This document shows, piece by piece, positions 26,360-32,826 of a stretch of 32,826 bases of DNA (position 1 is the stretch's first letter; each line of letters opens with the position of its first letter). The position numbers and the translations under genes are program-made. The DNA is from Okeania sp. KiyG1 (GTDB taxonomy: Bacteria; Cyanobacteriota; Cyanobacteriia; Cyanobacteriales; Microcoleaceae). A model generated the notes under the pieces. It was not told the DNA's origin. It did not search any database and saw only the letters and a program-made list of their open reading frames with translations. The DNA is taken from NCBI RefSeq assembly GCF_014132355.1, contig NZ_BLZO01000040.1, positions 1-32,826 of the forward strand, read 5' to 3'.

Positions 26360-26981
26360 GCTAAAATTGTCCAGAAAATCAACTGGGCTATATGGCCATT
26401 TGATGATTTAATGTTTGGCATTGGATATCTAAATAGGAAAGTCTATCAATCTATCAAATTGTTGAGATTCTAAATCTATATGTAAATTTGGTTATTCCAA
26501 ATCTGACAAAATAATAGGTTGTCGAATAAAGAAGACAAAATTGCATAAGTAACTGTAGCTGAGAAATATCTTTACTCCAAGAATAAACGGAGTTATTAAC
26601 AAATAACTATAAACCTATGCTGATGTAATTTTAGTGTTGGAGGGGAATACTATCTATTGAACAGGGAAATCACGAATAATTGATGGCGAAACGGGGACAT
26701 TATTATTATCTGAATCGTCAGCAATTAGATTTTGGGTAGTGGGAGCATCTTGCTCCCGTGGCTTAAGTCCATTCTAGTAGTGGAATGACACACCTTAAAT
26801 GGTGCATTATAAAAATGGGTCAAACCGTGCCATAACAAGAATTATACGAAAAAATCTATTGCACTATTTTAGCTGTGTCAGTCTAGTGGGTTGCGTTAGA
26901 AGGCTACAATTACCCAGTGAATAATTTAACAGTCCGTACTCCAAGAATAAACGGAGTTATTAACAAATAACTATAAAACCT
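26360..26981. other. Spacer with decayed gene copies
   Basis: The gap holds an ABC-transporter tail fragment (26619-26733), a palindrome tgggagcatcttgctccc (about 26741-26758), and two copies of the HTH-gene leader (tactccaagaataaacggag at 26573 and again at 26937). The part 26360-26570 shows nothing recognisable. Confidence 0.55.
26619..26733 (+). pseudogene. Fragment of C39-ABC exporter 3' end (copy 1)
   Basis: The sequence aligns closely with 32068-32182, the last part of the exporter gene: ctgatgtaattttagtgttg, ttgaacagggaaatca, ttgatggcgaaacggggaca, tgaatcgtcagcaatt. Small indels break the frame. It is joined directly to a copy of the HTH-gene leader (26573-26618), so two pieces of the locus have been fused by rearrangement. 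Confidence 0.75.
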
Positions 26982-27398
26982 ATGTTGTCTGATCGCTCAA
27001 ACTCCGAAATCAAAATGAGTAAATCAGGTGTCCATGGAAACTGCTTAACATCTTTTCAGCGTAAACTCCTAGAAAAAAATCTAGACGATAAGTTGCCGTG
27101 GCAATATAGTCAGAGAATAGAAATTATGCTGCTAGCAGATGAAGGTAAAACCCAGAGTCATATTTGTAAAGCTATAGGTTGTTCTCCTGGTACAGCTAGA
27201 CATTGGATACTTGTGGCTAAGTCTGGTCAAGCTCACCAATGGAACAATCATCCCATAGGTTGTCCCCAAGAAGTTAACGAACAATATTTAGAACGCTTGA
27301 AAGAGTTAGTAACTAATAGAAATCGAACTTTGTACCGGAGTTTCAACTCCATAGACGGTTCCACCAGTGAAATCTATTGTTACAGCATTAGCCGTTGA
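26982..27398 (+). pseudogene. HTH (IS630-like N-terminal) protein, truncated copy
   Basis: Its first 112 codons match the gene at 28366-28971 almost residue for residue: SGVHGNCLTSFQR, LLADEGKTQ, GCSPGTARHWI, QEVNEQYLERLKELVTN. The region 40-75 is a helix-turn-helix like those at the N terminus of IS630-type transposases. Similarity stops at about 27316, after which the frame reads unrelated codons belonging to the reverse strand of a truncated secreted-protein gene. The C-terminal half is therefore lost. Confidence 0.75.
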
Positions 27399-27458
27399 AG
27401 CAACAGTAGTAGTTGATAACGCTATTAAAAACGCAACTGAGCCTGATTTTATTTTCAT
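27306..27458 (-). pseudogene. Secreted protein, 5' fragment with signal peptide
   Basis: Read on the minus strand from ATG at 27458, the frame gives MKIKSGSVAFLIALSTTTVA followed by STANAVTIDFTGGTVYGVET and stops after 50 codons. The first 25 residues are a clear signal peptide (positive start, hydrophobic core, ANA cleavage site), and the following sequence is of the kind seen in cyanobacterial PEP-CTERM-type exported proteins. An aagg lies just upstream of the ATG. The gene is cut off where it meets the truncated HTH copy, near 27316. Confidence 0.5.
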
Positions 27459-27635
27459 AGCCTTAATTTATTGTGAGATTTATAGCGGTTTTTACTCATA
27501 TTGACTACAAAACTTCTGCTCTCTTTCCTCTGCATTTAGGCAAAAATCTCTGTATTCTGTGTTAATGAAAACTGCTATAAGCTTATTGTTATAAAATACT
27601 ATCCTCTTTTTATAAAAACGCTAGTGTTTGGAGAC

Positions 27636-27674
27636 AAAAAAAGACATAACTTCTACAATTATGTCTTTTTTTTT
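27636..27674. terminator. Rho-independent terminator, bidirectional
   Basis: aaaaaaagacataa pairs with ttatgtctttttttt across a loop of about nine bases. With A-runs on one side and T-runs on the other, it can act in both directions. No intact gene now ends here; it may be a relic of a lost gene. Confidence 0.7.
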
Positions 27675-27702
27675 AGCTATTGCTGACAAGGTTGACGATG
27701 TT

Positions 27703-27831
27703 ATATCATGTCCGGATAATAGCGTGATAAAAAACCATTACTCTTGAAACCTTTCTTTCCCTTCTGCCTTCAGCATAGCTGCCTTCTGCATTCCTTCCTC
27801 CAAAGTATAACTATTCAACCGGACATGATAT
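27703..27831. mobile_element. MITE-like element, ATATCATGTCCGG family (copy B)
   Basis: The ends atatcatgtccgg (27703-27715) and ccggacatgatat (27819-27831) are perfect 13-bp inverted repeats, the best preserved of the three copies. It abuts the ABC-transporter tail fragment: the homology to the exporter gene begins right at the element's right border, as if the insertion marks the breakpoint. Confidence 0.65.
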
Positions 27832-27983
27832 TAATTATTGCTCACCGTTTATTTACATAATGAGAAAAGTTGATGTAATTTTAGTGTTGGATCTGGGAAT
27901 ACTATCTATTAAACCGGGAAATAACGCAGAATTAATGGCTAAACGGGAACATCATTATTATTTGAATCGTCAACAATTTAAGC
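27830..27983 (+). pseudogene. Fragment of C39-ABC exporter 3' end (copy 2)
   Basis: It aligns with about 32028-32172: ttaattattgctcaccgttt, gagaaaagttgatgtaattt, aatggctaaacgggaacatc, tttgaatcgtcaacaattt. It lacks the start of the gene and has small indels. It is followed, as in copy 1, by a tagtaggagcatcttgttct-type palindrome and, further on, by an HTH gene. Confidence 0.75.
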
Positions 27984-28151
27984 GTTGGTTAGTAGGAGCA
28001 TCTTGTTCTCGTGGCTTAAGTCCATAGTGGACTGTTTCAACTAAGCAATAGAAAATTCGTTAGAGATTGTTTTCCTAACGGAATGCTACGCAAACACTAT
28101 CATTCGCAATGACAATTCTAATGCGCCATTTTAGCTGTGTCAGTCCAGTAG

Positions 28152-28269
28152 TAGCGCGTCTAGGCTAAAATTGTGGGTAAAATCAACTCTCCGATCCCCC
28201 CCAACCCCCCGAGGATGCGGGGGGAGAGGTCTATATTTTCTAACCCACATTTTCAAACTTGACGCGCTA
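28152..28269. mobile_element. 118-bp MITE-like insertion, TAGCGCGTC ends
   Basis: Perfect 9-bp inverted ends (tagcgcgtc 28152-28160, gacgcgcta 28261-28269) enclose a non-coding core with a gatccccccc/ggggggag hairpin and inverted words gtgggtaaaat/aacccacattt. The related spacer before the truncated HTH gene (about 26863-26900) lacks this segment, so it is a recent insertion. The duplicated target is short (tag or gtag). Confidence 0.7.
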
Positions 28270-28365
28270 GTAGGTTGCGTTAGAAGGTTACAATTACCCA
28301 CTGAGTAATTTAACGCTCCGTACTCCAAGAATAAATGGAGTTATTAACGAATAACTATAAAGCCT

Positions 28366-28971
28366 ATGTTGTCCAATCATTTCAACTCCCAAGTCAAAAT
28401 AAGTAACTCAGGTGTACATGGAAACTGCTTAACATCTTTTCAGCGTCAACTCCTAGAAAAAAATCTAGATGATAAGTTGTCGTGGCAATATCGCCAGAGA
28501 ATAGAAATTATGCTGCTGGCAGATGAAGGTAAAACCCAAGGTCAAATTTGTAAAGCTGTAGGTTGTTCTCCCGGTACAGCTAGACATTGGATATTTATTG
28601 CTAAGTCTGGTCAAGCTCACAAATGGAACAATCATCCTATAGGTCGTCCCCAAGAAGTTAACGAACAATATTTAGAACGCTTGAAAGAGTTAGTAACTAA
28701 TAGTCCCAAGGAATTTGGTTATGTATTCCAGCGGTGGACTGCTAGTTGGTTGAGCAAACATTTAGCAAAAGAATTTGGTAGGGAGTTGAGCGATCGCCAC
28801 ATTAACCGCTTACTCAAACAAATGGGTTTATCGACTAAACCAAAGCCACCGAAAGCTGAAGAAATGTCTGGTCAAGATATTAATGGGAAAAATATTGTCA
28901 TTCGCGATCTGAACTTTGACATTAATCAAAACAAATCTTTAGGAATGTTAAGTTTCAACACTTTTAACTAG
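28366..28971 (+). CDS. Helix-turn-helix protein with IS630-transposase-like N-terminal domain
   Basis: This 201-aa protein has a first HTH (LLADEGKTQGQICKAVGCSPGTARHWI, about 50-78) and a second, winged-helix-like part (WTASWLSKHLAKEFGRELSDRHINRLLKQMGL, about 126-158), as in the DNA-binding N terminus of IS630/Tc1-type transposases. The DDE catalytic domain is absent. The tail (DINGKNIVIRDLNFDINQNK) is not transposase-like. Such stand-alone proteins are found upstream of C39-ABC exporter genes in cyanobacteria and may be regulators derived from a transposase; this is inference. The exporter gene follows on the same strand about 490 bp away. A longer truncated copy of this gene lies at 26982. 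Confidence 0.65.
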   Translation: MLSNHFNSQVKISNSGVHGNCLTSFQRQLLEKNLDDKLSWQYRQRIEIMLLADEGKTQGQICKAVGCSPGTARHWIFIAKSGQAHKWNNHPIGRPQEVNEQYLERLKELVTNSPKEFGYVFQRWTASWLSKHLAKEFGRELSDRHINRLLKQMGLSTKPKPPKAEEMSGQDINGKNIVIRDLNFDINQNKSLGMLSFNTFN

Positions 28972-29084
28972 CTATCAGCTTTTAGCAGCTCTGGGTTAAA
29001 ATCCCCTTTCGGTCCGGAATGCTCGGCAAACAATGAGGGCCACAAAAATGTTCGCGGAGCGGAACGGGGTTCTACCCTATTGAT

Positions 29085-29208
29085 TGCTGAGTGCTTCTTT
29101 AACAGCTAATAGTAAATATTTAGTAAATAAAATTTTGAGTTATGGTTCAAAATGCATCTACCCCTGCTTTGACTCAGGGACAGCTCTCTGATGTCTTGGG
29201 ATATCAAC
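29085..29208 (+). repeat. Direct repeat: leader and first 22 codons of exporter gene (copy 1)
   Basis: This 124-bp stretch repeats 29403-29526 with very few changes in the leader and none in the coding part (atggttcaaaatgcatctac to ttgggatatcaac). Its ATG at 29142 opens a 40-codon frame (MVQNASTPALTQGQLSDVLG.. then repeat-derived residues) that ends at 29264. Confidence 0.9.
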
Positions 29209-29212
29209 ATTT

Positions 29213-29288
29213 CAGTTATCAGTTAGCCTCCTCCGGAGGAACTGCGTTAACAGTTATCAGTTAGCCTCCTCCGAAGGAACTGCGTTAA
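29213..29288. repeat. 38-bp tandem repeat, two copies
   Basis: cagttatcagttagcctcct followed by ccggaggaactgcgttaa occurs twice in a row (29213-29250, 29251-29288) with one difference. The segment cctcctccggaggaa is nearly palindromic. Confidence 0.8.
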
Positions 29289-29459
29289 CAGTACCTCTGC
29301 AATAAGGAGGCTTGAAATATAGGATATTCTCTTTTTTTTATCCCCCTAAAAGAGGAAGCTATTGACCAAAATTTTGGGGTCAAAAAAAATGTTCCTACTG
29401 AGTGCTGACTGCTTCTTTAACAGCTAATAACAAATATTTAGTAAATAAAATTTTGAGTT

Positions 29460-32182
29460 ATGGTTCAAAATGCATCTACCCCTGCTTTGACTCAGGGACA
29501 GCTCTCTGATGTCTTGGGATATCAACTTTCACAAAAAGAAATAGAAAATTGCTTTAAAACTACAGAACATTTGACACCAAAAGTTGGTCAGTTTTGGCAA
29601 GCAGGAGATGCTCAACCAGGTATATATATTGTAACTGTGGGCAAAGTTAGACTATTAGATAGTCAGGGTGAATTAATCACTACCCTCAATGCAGGAGCGT
29701 CATTTGGGGAATCGACCCTATTTCCTAATCATTCCTTTCAACCCTACTCTGCAAGAGCATCAGTAAACCTCAAACTTTCCTATATTCCTGGAGAAACCCT
29801 TCTTCCACTAATTCAAAAACACCCTGAAATCGAAGAACATCTTCATCAAGTTGCTCTCAAACTCGATTCTCTACAGAAAAAGGTGAGCCAGAAACTGCCC
29901 ATTCCTCTGATGAAAATCTGCCAGAAGCGAACATAACTGAATATCGGCAACCAGAGGTTAAACCACAAAAAACTATTAACAAAGCTTATTTCCCTAGTCC
30001 CACCCAACGAGTAGGTCATCTCTGGCAGCGCATCACCAAACGCTATCCTTTCTTTGCTCAACAAAGCGGTTCTGACTGTGGTGCTGCTTGTTTAGTTATG
30101 GTCGCTCGTTACTGGGGCAAAAATTTCAGCGTCAATCGGGTGCGGGACATTGCCAACGTAGACCGTAATGGTGCTTCACTGCGAGGATTATCTGCAGCAG
30201 CAGAAAGTATCGGATATTCCACCAGACCAGTAAAAGCAAGTCTTGACCAACTAGCTAAACAAAAATTACCAGCGATCGCTCACTGGGAAGGCAAACATTA
30301 TGTAGTAGTCTATGAAATAACTCCCAAACAGGTGATCATTGCTGACCCCGGTATTGGTCAACGCCATCTCACTTACCCAGAATTTCAAGCTTGTTGGACT
30401 GGTTACACCCTACTCTTACAACCTACTGCTTTAATCAAACAACTCAAAAATTCCACTACTCCCTTCTGGCAATTCTTTGAGTTGGTCAGTCCTCACGGAC
30501 AAGTGTTGCTGGAAGTATTTATCACTTCCATACTAATTCAACTATTTGGATTAATTACACCTCTATTTACCCAACTACTACTAGATAGGGTAGTTGTTCA
30601 AGGTAGCACTCTAACTCTAACCGCAGTGGGATTGGGTTTAGTCATCTTTGGTTTATTCAGGGTGGCAATGACTGGTTTACGACAATATTTGCTCGACCAC
30701 ACAGCTAATAAAGTACATTTAGCAATGATTGTGGGGTTTATTCGTCACACATTCCGACTACCCATGAGTTTTTTCGAGTCTCGTTATGTGGGGGATATTA
30801 TTGCTCGGGTTCAAGAAAATCGGAAAATTGAGAATTTCCTCACTGGGGAAGCTCTTTCTATTGTGTTGGATTTGCTGACAGTTTTCATTTATTTAGGATT
30901 AATGTTCTGGTATAGTTGGAAAATGGCTTTACTAGCATTAGTTATTGTGCCACCGTTTTTTTTATTAGCACTTATTGCCACACCTTTCCTACAAAAAATC
31001 TCTAGAGAAATATTTGCAGCTCTATCTGAAGAAAGTAGTTATCTGATTCAATCTCTGACTGGTGTAAGTACTGTCAAGTCTCTAGCAGTTGAGCAAACAG
31101 TACGCTGGCGATGGGAAGAATTTCTGAATAAGTCAATCAGAAAAAACTTTTCTGGACAGGTGATTAGTAACCGACTGCAAATATTCAGTTTAACTATTGA
31201 ATCGTTAGTAACGACAGGGTTACTCTGGTTTGGAGCTTGGTTGGTGATTCAAGGGGAGTTAACTATTGGGCAGTTGGTGGCTTTTAATATGTTGATTGGT
31301 ACTGTGATTAGTCCTTTTCAGCGACTGACTGTTTTGTGGAATCAATTACAGGAGGTAATTATTGCGGTGGAGCGCATTAATGATGTTATTGATACTGAAC
31401 CAGAGGAAGATTTACAATCAGAAGGACGTCAGTATTTGGTAGAGTTACGGGGTAATATTATTTTTGATAATGTGACTTTCCGTTACCACCCAGAAAGCGA
31501 TATTAATGTTTTGGAAAATTTGAGTTTTGAGGTAAGAGCGGGACAAACTGTGGCTTTAGTGGGGCGTTCTGGGTCTGGGAAAACAACGATTTCTAAGTTG
31601 GTTTTGGGGTTGTATCCACCTACTGATGGGAAAATTTTGATTGATGGTTATGATATAACGACGATTTCGTTGCCATCCCTGCGCAACAAAGTAGGTGTGG
31701 TTGACCAGGATACTTTTTTATTTGGTGGCACTATTCGGGAAAATCTGACTATTGCTCATCCCTCTGCAACTCTTGAGGATATTGTACGAGCAGCAAAGTT
31801 AGCTGGTGCTGATGAATTTATTCAAAGGTTGCCAATGGGTTATGAAACTCAGATTGGTGAAGGTGGGGGTTTGTTATCTGGTGGTCAACGGCAAAGATTA
31901 GCGATCGCTCGTGCTTTGTTAGGAAATCCTCGTTTGTTGGTTTTTGATGAGGCCACTTCTCATCTGGATGTTGAGTCGGAGCGTATTATTCAGACAAATT
32001 TGAATACTATTCTCCAAGGTCGCACTACGTTAATTATTGCTCATCGTTTATCTACTGTGAGAAAAGCTGATGTAATTTTGGTGTTGGATAGGGGGGTGTT
32101 AATTGAACAGGGAAATCATGAAGAATTGATGGCGAAACGGGGACATTATTATTATTTGAATCGTCAACAATTGGAAAGTTAA
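29460..32182 (+). pseudogene. CNBD-C39 peptidase-ABC exporter, frameshifted
   Basis: The protein would export peptides, cutting their leader after a double-glycine. The first part (29460-29936) is a cyclic-nucleotide-binding-like domain (VGQFWQAGDAQPGIYIVTVGKVRLLDSQGELI, FGESTLFP). After the frame change come the C39 peptidase (SGSDCGAACLVMVARYWG, catalytic Cys, and HYVVVYEI with the His), six membrane helices (about 30530-31350) and an ABC domain with GRSGSGKTT, LSGGQRQRLAIARAL, LLVFDEATSHLD and the AHRLST switch His. The frame open from 29882 has no ATG before 30098, and that ATG would cut off the catalytic Cys. Adding one A to the A5 run at 29877-29881 joins the two parts as LQKKGEPETAHSS.., about 907 residues. 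No double-glycine precursor was found nearby. Error or true frameshift is unresolved. Confidence 0.85.
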
Positions 32183-32206
32183 AATTTAAAATTCAAAAGT
32201 CAAAAG
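32183..32206. other. Short A-rich spacer after exporter gene
   Basis: A few aaaagtca words lead into the repeat array; no terminator hairpin is visible. Confidence 0.4.
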
Positions 32207-32826
32207 TCACAAATGAATTCAAAAGTCAAACTGTAGGGGCGAATGGCATTCGCCCTCCCTATATGTAGAGTCCCTGCCTCAGGAAAGTTAAAACTCAAAA
32301 TTCATGCATTCAAAATTAAGATTTTAGGGGTTTCAAATGGAAATTCAAAAGTCAAAATGTAGGGGCGAATGGCATTCGTCCTCCCTATATGTAGACTCCC
32401 TGACTCAGGAAAGTTAAAACTCAAAATTCATGCATTCAAAATTAAGATTTTAGAGGCTTCAAATGAAAAGTTCAAAGTCAAAATGTAGGGGCGAATGGCA
32501 TTCGTCCTCCCTATATGTAGACTCCCTGACTCAGGAAAGTTAAAACTCAAAATTCATGCATTCAAAATTAAGATTTTAGAGGCTTCAAATGAAAAGTTCA
32601 AAGTCAAAATGTAGGGGCGAATGGCATTCGTCCTCCCTATATGTAGACTCCCTGACTCAGGAAAGTTAAAACTCAAAATTCATGCATTCAAAATTAAGAT
32701 TTTAGAGGCTTCAAATGAAAAGTTCAAAGTCAAAATGTAGGGGCGAATGGCATTCGTCCTCCCTATATGTAGACTCCCTGACTCAGGAAAGTTAAAACTC
32801 AAAATTCATGCATTCAAAATTAAGAT
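32207..32826. repeat. 126-bp tandem repeat array, about five copies, running off the window
   Basis: The word gtaggggcgaatggcattcg recurs at 32233, 32359, 32485, 32611 and 32737, exactly 126 bp apart. The first copy is the most diverged, the second intermediate, and copies 3-5 look identical, so the array is growing at its right side. Each unit contains the palindrome gcgaatggcattcg and catgcattc words. Stops occur in all frames I checked, so it is not coding. The array continues past the end of the window. Confidence 0.92.

Larger units (their letters stand above)
28972..29459. other. Spacer with duplicated 5' end of the exporter gene
   Basis: It contains a partial copy of the exporter gene start (29085-29208), a 38-bp tandem repeat (29213-29288) and the exporter's own leader (29403-29459). 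The first part (28990-29080) has short palindromic words only. Confidence 0.6.

Noticed and set aside
28140-28328. Minus-strand 62-aa frame
   Set aside because: It is the translated interior of the 118-bp inserted element, absent from the paralogous spacer.
32207-32826. Possible CRISPR array
   Set aside because: The whole 126-bp unit is repeated with no variable spacers, so it is an ordinary tandem repeat.

Overview
The window comes from a low-GC filamentous cyanobacterium, probably of the marine Trichodesmium/Okeania/Oscillatoriales type. This is inferred from HIP1 octamers (GCGATCGC) scattered through the genes, cyanobacterial-type proteins (OstA/LptA plus LptB, a NifS/IscS-like cysteine desulfurase, a C39-ABC exporter with an N-terminal cyclic-nucleotide-binding domain), and long repeat-rich spacers. 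No rRNA, tRNA or CRISPR array was seen.

Layout. 1-817: repeat-rich spacer with two MITE-like elements. 818-4221: housekeeping genes (frameshifted TrmN6-type tRNA methyltransferase, glutathione S-transferase, proA on the minus strand). 4222-5496: spacer with two diverged copies of one non-coding element. 5497-9187: frameshifted MscS channel, then the lptA-lptB pair. 9586-11284 (minus): a PP2C phosphatase and a TerY-like vWA protein. 11285-12028: three MITE-like elements in a row. 12029-13429 (minus): FAD-linked oxidase.

13638-24017 (plus) is the most interesting block. It is a DNA phosphorothioation defence locus of the Ssp type: DUF4007 protein (SspB-like), 1156-aa P-loop ATPase (SspC-like), PAPS-reductase-like ATP pyrophosphatase (SspD-like) and a DUF262/DUF1524 nuclease (SspE-like). 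Two further genes lie between sspD and sspE, in tight spacing with sspD: a possible HEPN-type helical protein and a P-loop ATPase with a C-terminal helix-hairpin-helix, the latter frameshifted. A cysteine desulfurase that could supply sulfur (the SspA role) lies just beyond, convergent with the block, after a decayed higBA toxin-antitoxin remnant. That remnant is split by a MITE whose excision can be reconstructed base by base.

26165-29300 is a gene graveyard: a CPCC-domain remnant, two decayed copies of an ABC-transporter 3' end, two related HTH genes (one truncated), a truncated secreted-protein gene, and a duplicated start of the next gene. 29460-32182 encodes a CNBD-C39 peptidase-ABC exporter split by a one-base frameshift. 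The window ends inside a 126-bp tandem repeat array.

Four otherwise well-conserved genes carry single-base frameshifts, three of them in A-runs and one at a CC. Either the assembly has homopolymer errors or these genes are really decaying; the sequence alone cannot separate the two.
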